Origin: Cymbidium sinense
Lineage: Eukaryota > Streptophyta > Magnoliopsida > Asparagales > Orchidaceae
NCBI GenBank assembly: GCA_021442155.1
Contig: CM038214.1
Coordinates: 144,556,488 to 144,620,487, forward strand
Reading direction: 5' to 3'
DNA: 64,000 bases
Part shown: in pieces, positions 47,920 to 56,780 of the stretch
Layout of the letters: the number at the start of each line of letters is the position of its first letter
Position numbering within the stretch: position 1 is the first letter of the stretch
Notes under the pieces: generated by a model
The model's database searches: none
Told to the model about the DNA's origin: nothing
Seen by the model: the letters and a program-made list of their open reading frames with translations, nothing else
Position numbers and translations under genes: made by a program

Positions 47920-48234
47920 TTTTTTAACAGGGAAGAAATTCAGATTGAACATTTCTACTTTTTGATTTCATCAACCAAGTAACATATGAAGTTTTCTAAG
48001 ACACAAGATGACATAAATCAAAAATGAGAATGCATGTCCACTAGCACTTCCAAATCCCCAACCATTGCTCTTTCAGCCTCCATAACCACCACTTCTTTGA
48101 CCAACATCTCCATATCCACCAGCACCTCCAAATCCCCCATGATCACTACAATAATCATCGCCTCCTTATCCTCCACCACTAGATCTAGACTGAGCATGGT
48201 TGATGGTGATGTTCTTATCATCAAGGTTCTGCCC
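47920..48234 (-). pseudogene. GRP7-like fragment, copy 6, internally rearranged
   Basis: Shorter than the others: the sequence jumps from the 3' UTR (AAAAATGAGAATGCATG) into the glycine-rich part, so the stop region and the end of the tail are gone. The piece CCACTAGCACTTCCAAATCCCC (48030-48055) recurs as CCACCAGCACCTCCAAATCCCCC (~48117-48140), a local tandem duplication. The 5' junction is also altered (GCCCAGGTTTATG). Pseudogene. Confidence 0.8.
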
Positions 48235-48507
48235 AGGTTTATGTTTAGGTTTATTAAGTTTTTGGGCTTAGGTTTATTTTTTAATTTATTTAGTTAATTT
48301 AGGCTTAAGTTTAAGGTTTGGGATTTAGGGTTTAGGGTTTAGGGTTTAGGGTTTAGGTTTTAGGGTTTAGTGTTTAGGGTTTATGGTTTAGGGTTTAGGG
48401 TTTTAGGATTTATGGTTTTAGGGTTTAGGGTTTAGGATTTAGGGTTTAGGGTTTATGGTTGTACAATTTAGGATTTAGGGTTTAGGGTTTATAGTTTATG
48501 GCTTTGG

Positions 48508-48552
48508 GGTTTTTTATAAACAAAAAATTAAGTAAACCGATATGTTTAGGTT
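48508..48552. repeat. Anchor motif A7
   Basis: TTTTTTATAAACAAAAAATT with AAGTAAACCGATATG following; core 48527-48536, 293 bp from the GRP copy 6 junction. Confidence 0.72.
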
Positions 48553-49348
48553 AATTTATTTTATTTAGTTTATTTTATATTTTTTAGGTTTATTTTTTAT
48601 TTTTATTTAGATTAGTTTATTTATTTTAGTTTAGGTTTTTATTTTAGTTTATTTTTTAGGGTTAGGTTTAGGTTTATGTTTATGTTTTAGTCTAGTTTTA
48701 TTTTTATTTTATTTTTTAAGTTCAGGTTTTATTTTTTATTTTTAGGTTCAGGTTAAGTTTTATTTTATTTTTTGAGGTTTAGGTTTTAGGTTTTTATTTT
48801 AGGTTTATTTTAGGTTTTATTTCTAGTTTTATTTTAGGTTTATTTTTAGTTTATCTTATTTTATTTAATTTAGGATTTAGGTTTAGTTTATTTTAGTTTT
48901 AGTTTTTTTATTTATTTTAGTTTAAGTTTAAGTTTATTTTATTTTATTTTTTTAAGTTTAGGTTTTTTTTTTTTTATGGTTTATGTTTTTTTTTTTATTT
49001 ATTTTAGGTTTAGGTTTTATTTAGTTTTTTTTATTTTATTATATTTTAGGATTATTTTATTTTTATTTTAGGTTTAGTTTTTATTTTATTTAGGTTTTTT
49101 ATTTTTAGGTTTATTTTATTTTTTAGTCTAATTTAGGTTATCATTAATTTTATTTTAGTTTATTTTTTATTTTTTATATTATTTTATTTTTTAGTTTAGG
49201 TTTTTATTTTATTTTATTTTATTATTTTATTTAGACTTAGGTTTTTTTATTTATTTTGTTTTTAGGTTTTATTTAGTTTATGTTTAGGTCTAGAGGTGAG
49301 GGTTTATGCTTTAGGGATAGTTTTAGGGTTTAGGGTTTATGGTTAGGC

Positions 49349-49385
49349 TTTTTTTTTTAAATTAAGTAAAATGGTATGTTTAGGT
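49349..49385. repeat. Anchor motif A8
   Basis: T10, then AAATTAAGTAAAATGGTATG; core 49361-49370. Confidence 0.72.
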
Positions 49386-49900
49386 TTGTTTAGTTTATTG
49401 TTTATTTATTATAATTTATTTTATTTTTATTTTATTTAAGTTTATTTTATTTTAACTTTATTTTTATTTATTTTATTTTTATTTTAATTTAGGTTTATTT
49501 TATTTTTATTTTAGGTTTAGTTTTTTTATTTAAGGTTTTATTTGTTGTTTAGTTTATGTTTTATTTTATTTTTATTATTATTTTATTTTATTTTATTTTC
49601 TTAGGTTTGGGTTTTAGTTAATCTTTTATTTTATTTTATTTTTAATTTTATTTTGGTTTAGGTTTATATTATTATGTTTTATGATTTAAGTTTAGTGGTT
49701 TAGGTTTAGGTTAGTTTGGGTTTGGGTTTAGTAGGGTTTAGGGTTTAGTTTAGGTATAGCTTTATGGTTTAGTGTTTAGGATTTAAGGTTTTAGGGTTTT
49801 AGGGTTTAGGGTTTAGTGTTTAGGGTTTAGGGTTTTTATGGTTTAAGGTTTAGGGTTTAGGGTTTAGGGTTTAGGATTTAGTTTAGGGTCTAGGGTTTTT

Positions 49901-50381
49901 GGTTTTTTTTAATAGAGAATAAATTTAGATTCAACATTTCTTCTTTTGGATTTCATCAACTAAATAACACAAACAAGTTTTCTAAGACACAAGCGATGAC
50001 ATAGATAAAACATGAGCACGCATAGAGCAAATCAAAAACCCTAGATAACTATAACCATCTTTACTTTAAAGACCTTGTTCGATAAGTAGCAGATCAAATC
50101 AGTCATTCTTCAGTTTCTCCAGTTCCCATGAGAACCACCATGGCTTCTCGAGTAGCGGGATCCACCATGATATCCCTGATCTCTCCCTCCGCCACCACCA
50201 CAGTTATAACCACTATAGTGCCTCCCACCTCCATAACCACCACTGCTCTGACCACCACTTCCATATCCACCAGCATCACCCACCACCATTGAGATAACTG
50301 TTGCATCCACCTTCTCCACCACTAGATCTAGACTGAGCCTGGTTGACGGAGATGTTCTTTCCATCATGGATTTGCCTATTC
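49901..50381 (-). pseudogene. GRP7-like fragment, copy 7, C-terminal frame preserved
   Basis: The most informative copy. In the minus frame ending at 50110 it reads GGYGSGGQSSGGYGGGR, then CGGGGGRDQGYHGGSRYSR and finally GNWRN followed by a stop, a tail typical of angiosperm GR-RBPs such as the GRP7 family. The upstream RRM remnant is one frame away, so there is at least one frameshift in the Gly-rich region. The 3' UTR (~210 nt) ends TCTCTATTAAAAAAAACC. The first exon and most of the RRM (RNP motifs) are absent. Not functional. Confidence 0.9.
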
Positions 50382-50827
50382 TTAGGGTTTGGGTTTAGGT
50401 TTAGGAATATTAGTGGGTTTAGGTTTTTAATTTATTTATAGAGTTTAGAGGTTTAGTGGTTGTGAGTGGGTTGTGGAGGTTTAGGGGTGGTAGTGGTTTA
50501 GGTTTAGGAGTGATTTAGGGTTAGTGGTTGGATTTGGGGTTTAGGTTAGGGTTTAAGGTTTGAGTTTAATATGGTTTAAGGTTTAGTTAGTGGTGGGTTA
50601 GAGTGGAAGATTTGGATTAGGATTTATGGTTAGTTTGGGTTTAGGAGGGTGTAGGGTTTAGAGTTTAGGGTTTAGAGTTTATGATTTAGGTTAGAGGGGA
50701 GGTTAGTAGGTTGATTGTGGTGGGTTAGGGTTAGGTTTAGGGTGGGTTAGGTTTAGGGTTTAAGTGTTTAGGGTTAGTTTTAGGTTTTAGGTTTTAGGGT
50801 TTAGGTGTAGGATTTAGTGTTTAGGGA
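50382..50827 (+). repeat. Telomere-like tract, irregular
   Basis: Many GTGG, AGTGG and GGTTAGTGG words among TTTAGGG units (50440-50740), more irregular than other tracts. It ends TTTAGTGTTTAGG exactly where LINE 5 starts in mid-endonuclease. Confidence 0.75.
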
Positions 50828-51064
50828 TCATCAATAATAAAAACCTCAACAAAATTATTCCAAAAACCAAATATTATTACTAACATTAAAAAAAAAATTA
50901 TTGAAGCTGATCATTCTAGCAACATGGTTAATTTTATTAGCATGAATAAGAGGCTCCAGAACAATAAGTAAATAAATATTATGAATACGATGAAGATTCT
51001 TAATATGTTTATGAATAGAGAGCATATTGATCCCTCTAAAATTCCAAACAAGAAAATTAAACAT
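50828..51064 (-). pseudogene. LINE 5 ORF2 N-terminal endonuclease fragment
   Basis: Starts at ATG 51064: MFNFLVWNFRGINML, with the catalytic Asn in WNFRG; then LLIVLEPLIHANKINHVAR with the catalytic Glu in LEPL. It is open for ~70 codons and then cut by the truncation, so the DFN, His and reverse transcriptase parts are absent. It is the cleanest endonuclease N-terminus in the window. Confidence 0.87.
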
Positions 51065-51093
51065 AAGTAAAATAAAAAGGGGTTAAGCAAATG

Positions 51094-52597
51094 TTAATTA
51101 AGAGAGGAGTGAGAGGCCAAATCAGATCTAGTGTTTTTGGACAATTTGGGAGGGTAGTTTTTAACACTTTTTTTCTTTTTAGCATGATAAGTTTGAAAAC
51201 CATTTTCTTTTCCCTTAGAGTCATCATTCAAATTCTCCAAGTATTTGGAGGGGAGTTCACCCTCTTCTAAATCCATATTAAGCTAAAAGTAGGATTAACA
51301 TTAATATCAAGATTAGAAATGAGAGACGATGATGATTTAGAACCATTTAAAGCACGAGTAGTTAAATTCAGATCAGAAATGTTTTCAACATGCTTAACAT
51401 GATTTAAATCATCATTAAAAGCTTCATTTTCATCAATCAAAGCAAGCATAGATGCAGGAATAGAATCAAAGGAAACAAAATCATCTTCCAATAACTTTGA
51501 AAATTTATTATTCTCAGCATTAGAAATATTCAAATTCAAAGAAGAAAAAAGAGGTAAGTCATCCTTCCCATTTTGAAAATTAGTTGAATCTATATCAACA
51601 GTAGGAGCTAAAACTTGTTCAATAGGATTAACCCCGATATCTAGGGAATCAACCTCAATAACAGCCTTCAAACCATTCTTAGGATCAAGGTCGATTTCAA
51701 CATAGTGGATCGCCTATGGGTAAGAACAACATTCTATTTAGGATGATTTCATTCTTTTAAGTGCGGATGGAGAATAAAACCTTCTGAATTATCATGACTG
51801 TGAATTTTACAATCAAACAAAAAACTGAAAGGTTATCCTATTCACCCTTTTGTCACTACCCATATTTTTTAGAGCCAATCCAAACTTCCTTAGGGTAATT
51901 TTTAGTTATGTATAATTCCATGAGGATCTAAGCCATAGATGGGCAAGATTACTCAGTGATCACTTGGTCGAGTTACAAAGGTTGTCCAAATAAAGCCCCG
52001 ATAATAAAAAGCACATGATGGGTAATAAAATGAATGTGCATATTAGGAACAAATAATAACACGTGAATAATAGGAGATTCCTCCTTAATGTCAAAAGGGG
52101 TGACCACTTCAACAAACGTATTTGACAATTAAAGATGAAGTAAGAATGACGTGAAAAAACATGTTAATAATCCAAATCATTAAAAAGTTGAATCAAGATA
52201 TGCCGAGGTCAATAAGACCAATCGAGAAAGCACCCGTAAGCTTGAGATTATGGAAAAAGAGTGGATCTTATCCAAATTTGGATGAAACAAAGCAAATTTA
52301 CCAACAAGAGAAAATTCAAATTATTTTGCCAACTTTTCAACATCCACATCAAAACACTTAATGGCTAGCAAACTTCTAAAAGATGTCAAAATGAGATTAA
52401 CCAAATCAACAGAGGGAGAAGTCTTACCAGAGAGTGCTTCCATAAATGATTTAGCGTAAGAAGCGATTAGGACCACAAGCCCAAAATTATTAGATTCTCT
52501 AGCCGTAAGCATCCATAATTTGAGGTGGAGCCCAAGGAATAGAACTCACTGCCGCCATGGTCAATGATGAAGCATCATGCAAATGGCCAGATGACAT
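51094..52597 (-). pseudogene. LINE 5 ORF1 (DUF4283-like), broken
   Basis: ATG at 52597 gives MSSGHLHDASSLTMAAVSS, then IPWAPPQIMDA, matching LINE 3. VDVEKLAK lies in 52321-52512. The DUF4283 and knuckle region (51780-52120) is in shifted frames; the knuckle has lost Cys. The acidic C-terminal half is open in 51267-51671 (Asp/Asn/Leu-rich), with MDLEEGELPSKYLENL in 51094-51276, and ends at the stop 51094-51096, 30 bp before ORF2. Confidence 0.85.
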
Positions 52598-52716
52598 TTA
52601 AGCTTTTGAATTCGGTCGAATCCAAAGCCAAAGACATAGAAATCCCTAGTCAGGGATGTGCCACCAAGAGGTATTCAAAAATCACCAGAGAATGAGAGAG
52701 CGCTCTGGGGAGAGGG
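52598..52716 (-). promoter_or_regulatory. LINE 5 5' UTR (subfamily B leader)
   Basis: Aligns with the LINE 3 leader. The minus 5' terminus is CCCCTCTCCCCAGAGCG, next to CCCAAACCCC of the telomere-like flank. Both subfamily B elements keep this end, so it is probably the true 5' end. Confidence 0.5.
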
Positions 52717-53930
52717 GTTTGGGTTTAGGGTTTAGCGATTAGGATTTTATGGTATAGGGTTTAGGTTTGTGTTGGGTTTAGCATTTAGGGTTTAGGTTTA
52801 GTTTTAGGGTTTTAGGTTTAGCTTTAGGATTTAGGTTTGGGTTAATTTATGGTTTACATTTTTAATTTTAGGATTAGTTTTAGGGTTTAGGATTTAGGGT
52901 TAGGATTTTTCTTTATTTTTTATTTTTTTAATTAAGTAAAGTGTTAGGTTTATTTTATTTTTTTATTTAATTTAGTTTATTTTATTTTTTATTTAGATTT
53001 ATGTTTATTTTTATTTTATTTAGTTTAGTTTGTTTATTTTTGGTTTATTTATTTTCGTTTATGTTCTTTATTTTAGTTTATTTTTTAGGTTTCTGTTTAG
53101 GTTTATTTTTAGTTTAGTTTTATTTTTATTTTATTTTAGGTTTAGGTTTTATTTTTTATTTTTAGGTTTAGGTTTAGGTTTTTATTTTAATTTTTTAGGT
53201 TTATTATTTATGTTTATATTAAAGGTTTATTTTTAGGTTTTATTTTTCAATTTAGGTTTAGGTTTATTTTTAGTTTATTTTATTTTATTTAGTTTAGGTT
53301 TAGTTTATTTTAGGTTTTGGTTTAAGTTTTATTTATTTTAGTTTAGTTTATTTTAGTTTATGTTTAGGTTTTATTTATTTATTTTAAGTTTAGGTTTTCC
53401 TTTTAGTTTATGGTTTAGGTTTTATTTTATATTTATTTTAAGGTTTTATTTTAGGTTTGTTAAGTTTAGGTTTTATTTTATTTTAGGTTTATTTTATTTT
53501 TATTTTAGCTTTAGTTTTATTTTATTTATGTTTTATTTTTTAGTTTATTTAGGTTTTTATTTTATTTTAGTCTAGTTTTATTTTTTTATTTTATTTATTT
53601 AAGTTTAGGTTTAAGTTTACTTTTAGTTATATTTTATTTTATTTATTTTATTTTAGGGTTTAGTTATTTATTATTTTTTTATTTTTATTTGTGGTTTTAG
53701 CTTTTTGTGTAGAGTTTATTTAGGGTTTAGGGTTTAAAGTTTAGAGTTTGGGGTTTAGGATTAGGGTTTTGGTTTGGTTTAGGTGGTTTAAGTCTTAGGG
53801 TTTAGGCTGAGTTTGGTTTTAGGTTTATGGTTTAGGGTTTAGGGTTTTTAGGGTTTAGGGTTTAGGGTTTAGAGTTTAGGTTTTAGGTTTTAGGTTCAAG
53901 TTTTAGTTTATGGTTTAGGGTTTTTTTGGT
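52717..53930 (+). repeat. Telomere-like tract with anchor
   Basis: G-rich TTTAGGG variants (52717-52910), anchor at 52931-52940, T-rich block (52950-53700; its Phe/Tyr-rich plus-strand frames are low-complexity), then a G-rich block (53710-53930) leading to GRP copy 8. Confidence 0.8.
52920..52955. repeat. Anchor motif A9
   Basis: TTTTTTTAATTAAGTAAAGT with GTTAGG following; core 52931-52940, ~215 bp from the LINE 5 5' end. Confidence 0.7.
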
Positions 53931-54412
53931 GTTTTTATTTTAACAGAGGACAGATTCAGATTCAACATTTCTTCTTTTCTATTTCACAAACCAAGTAACA
54001 CACGAAGTTTTCTAAGACACAGGCGACGAGATAGATCAAAATTTACCAATGCCTAGAGCAAATAAAAATCCCTAGATAACTAGATTTATCTCAACTATAA
54101 AGACACAATTCCATAAGCAGCAGATCGAATCGGTCATTCTTCAGTTTCTCTAGTTCCTATCAGAACCACCTTGGCCTCTCGAGTAGCGGGATCCACCATC
54201 ATACCCCCGATCTCTCTCTCCGCCACCATCACAATTGTAGCCTACATTGCTCCTCCCACCTCCATAACCACCACTACTCTAACCACCACCTTCATACCCA
54301 CCCAAGACCCAAATCCTCCCCCACCATCATGATAACCGCCGCCTCTGCCTCCACCACTAGATCTAGACTGAGCTTGGTGAGTGATGTTATTATTGTCAAG
54401 GTTCTCCCTTTC
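53931..54412 (-). pseudogene. GRP7-like fragment, copy 8
   Basis: Full span. The 5' junction is CCCTTTC followed by TTAGGGTTTAGG. The Gly-rich part has indels; the 3' UTR keeps AGACACAGGCGACGAGATAG. In the 3' UTR it shares with copy 11 the words GATCA/GATCAAAATTTACC, in place of the GATAAAAAATGAGC of the others, so copies 8 and 11 form a subgroup. Pseudogene. Confidence 0.85.
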
Positions 54413-56290
54413 TTAGGGTTTAGGTTTAGGTTTAGGTTTATTACCTTTAGGGTTTAGGTTTATTTTTTAATTTATTTAGATACTTTAGGTTTAGGTTTAG
54501 GGTTTGTAGTTTAGGTTGGGGTTTAGGTTACTGCTAGGGTTTTTGGGGGGTTTAGGGTTTATGGTTTAGGGTTTAGTGTTTATTTATTTTAGTTTAGTTT
54601 ATTTTAGTATATGTTTATTTATTTTATTTTTATTTTAGGTTTTGGTTTTTTTTTTTTAGTTTAGGTTTTTATTTTTTATTTCTGTAGGTTTGATTTGTAG
54701 GTTTTTTTTTTAGGTTTAAGTTTTTATATAGTTTTTATTTTATTTTATCTTAGGATTATTTTATTTTTAATTTACATTAAGGTTTTATTTTATTTAGGTT
54801 TTTTATTTTTAGATTTATTTTATTTTAGCATGATTAGGTTTATTTTAATTTTATTTAGATTTAGTTTATTTGTTTATTTTATTTTATGTTTATTTAATTT
54901 AGGTTTAGGTTTTTGAGTTTAGGAGTTTAGGGTTTAGGAGTGGGGATTTAGGGTTTAAGGTTTAGGTCCAGGGTGGGGTCAGGTGGGGTTTGGAGTCAGA
55001 AGTGGAGGGTTTAGGGCCCAGGGTTTAGGGCCCAGGGTTTAGGGCCCAGGGTCAGTGTGTGGTTAAGTTTAGGTTTTTTTTCATTTTTTATCATTTATAG
55101 GGTTTATGGTTTAGGTTTTGCTGTCCAGTCAGGAGTGTCAGCAGGCTGGGTTGGTTTAGGTTAGTTTATAGTTTAGGATTTAGGAGGGTTTAGGGTTTAG
55201 GGTGGGTTTGGATTTAGGGTTTAGGTTTAGGGTTTAGGGTTTAATTAAACAAACTGGGTTTAGTTAATTTAATTTATTTAGTTTATTTTAATTATTTATA
55301 TTTTATATTTTATTTTTATTTAGTTTAGTTTATTTATTTAATTTATGTTTTATTTTAGTTTACTTTTAAGTTTAGTTTTTTTTTTTTTATGTTTGTTTTT
55401 AAGTTTAGTTTTATTTTTATTTTATATTTTTGGTTTACATTTTATTTTTTATTTTTAGGTTTAGGTTTAGGTTTTAATTTATTTTTTTAGATTTATGTTT
55501 CTATATTTTATTTTTGGTTTATTTTTAAGTTTTATTGTTTAGTTAATGTTTAGGTTTATTTTTTAGTTTGTTTTATTTTATTTAGTTTAAGTTTCGGTTT
55601 AGGTTTAGTTTATTTTAGGTTTTGTTTATTTTAAGTTTAGGTTGACAATTTACTTATTTTTGTTTGGTTTATTTTAGTTTAGGTTTAGGTTTTTTTTATT
55701 ATTTTTATTTTAGATTTAGGTTTTTTTTAGTTTATGGTTTAGGTTTACTTATTAGGTTTATATTTTTATTAAGTTTTTATTTAATTATATTTTAGGTTTA
55801 TTTTTATTTTAATTTAAGTTTAATTTTTATTTTATTTAGGTTTTTTATTTTTAAGTTTAGTTTAGGTTTTGATTTATTTTATTTTAATTTAGCTTTTATT
55901 TTTTATTATATTTTCTTTTTGGGTTTAGGTTTAGGTTTAGGCTTACATTTTAGTTTGTATTTTTACTTTATTTTATTTTCATTTCAAAATTTTTATTTAT
56001 TTTATTTTTAAGTTTTATTTAGTTTAGCTTTACGTTTTTAGCTTTATAGGGTTTAGGGTTTATGGTTAGTTTAGGATTTAAAGTTTCAAGTATAGTGTTT
56101 GGGGTTTAAAGTTTAGTGTTTAGGGTTTAGGTTTTAGGGTTTAAGGTTTAGGTTTTGGGGTGTAGGGTTTAAGGTTTAAGGTATTAGGTCGAGTTTAGGG
56201 TAGTTTAGTGTTTTGGGTTTTATTTTTAGGTTTTAGGGTTTAGGTTTTAAGTTTAGGGATCAAGTTGTTGTTTAGGGTTTAAAGTTTTTG
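54413..56290 (+). repeat. Telomere-like tract with CCCAGGG variants
   Basis: G-rich, then T-rich (54580-54900), then a notably GC-rich irregular block (54910-55250) with GGGCCCAGGGTTTA repeated, a diverged anchor near 55241-55260, a long T-rich block (55260-56030) and a G-rich block to 56290. No gene is seen. Confidence 0.8.
55008..55055 (+). repeat. (GGGTTTAGGGCCCA)3 tandem variant
   Basis: Three consecutive 14-bp units, equal to alternating TTTAGGG and CCCAGGG heptamers (CCCTAAA/CCCTGGG on minus). Each contains the palindrome GGGCCC. Either a genuine telomere-repeat variant or a long-read basecalling artefact. Confidence 0.8.
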
Positions 56291-56780
56291 GTTTTTATTT
56301 ATTTTTTAACAGAGAACAAATTCATATTCAACATTTATTCTTTTTGATTTGATCAACCAAGTAACACACCAAGTTTTCTAAGACACAAGAAATGACATAA
56401 CTTAAAAATGAGCATGCGTAAAGCAAATAAAAAAACCCTAAGAAACTAGAATCATCTCTACAATAAAGTCATACTATAAGCATCGGATCGGATTGGTCAT
56501 TCTTCATTTTCTCTTATTCCCATCAGAACCAGCCCATCCTCATGAGTAGCGGGATCGACCATCATATCCTCGATCTCTCACTTTGCCACCACCACGATTG
56601 TAATCTCCGTCGCTCCTCCCGCCTCCCTAACCACCATTGACCACCACCTCCAGATTCACCATCACCTCCAAATACCCCACCACACTGAGATAATTGTTGC
56701 CCCTGCCTTCACCTCCACCGATAAATCTAGACTGAGCCTGGTTGAGGGTGATGTTCCTATCATCAAGGTTTTGCCCATTC
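56291..56780 (-). pseudogene. GRP7-like fragment, copy 9
   Basis: Full span: 5' junction TGCCCATTC next to TTAGGGTTTAGG, the consensus form; RRM-end remnant with AQS-R; Gly-rich tail with deletions; 3' UTR with GTAACACACCAAGTTTTCTAAGACACAA. The A-rich end is interrupted by T-rich + sequence (TTTTTATTTATTTTTTAAC). Pseudogene. Confidence 0.85.

Larger units (their letters stand above)
48235..49900 (+). repeat. Telomere-like tract with two anchors
   Basis: Contains one of the more regular TTTAGGG blocks (48320-48500), the anchor at 48527-48536 (~290 bp from the GRP junction), a T-rich block, a short G-rich stretch with a second anchor at 49361-49370, another T-rich block and a G-rich block from ~49690. 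No gene is seen. Confidence 0.8.
50828..52716 (-). mobile_element. LINE 5: 5' part only, subfamily B
   Basis: Holds the 5' UTR, ORF1 and the first ~75 codons of ORF2, then stops at 50828 in the endonuclease with no poly(A) and directly against telomere-like repeat. Target-primed reverse transcription starts at the 3' end and normally yields 5'-truncated copies, so a 3'-truncated copy implies a later deletion or recombination. Very similar to LINE 3 over the whole shared part. Confidence 0.88.

Noticed and set aside
48300..48500. CRISPR array or phased spacer array
   Set aside because: The regular units are 7-bp telomere-like heptamers with no unique spacers and no cas genes; the context is a plant nuclear genome.
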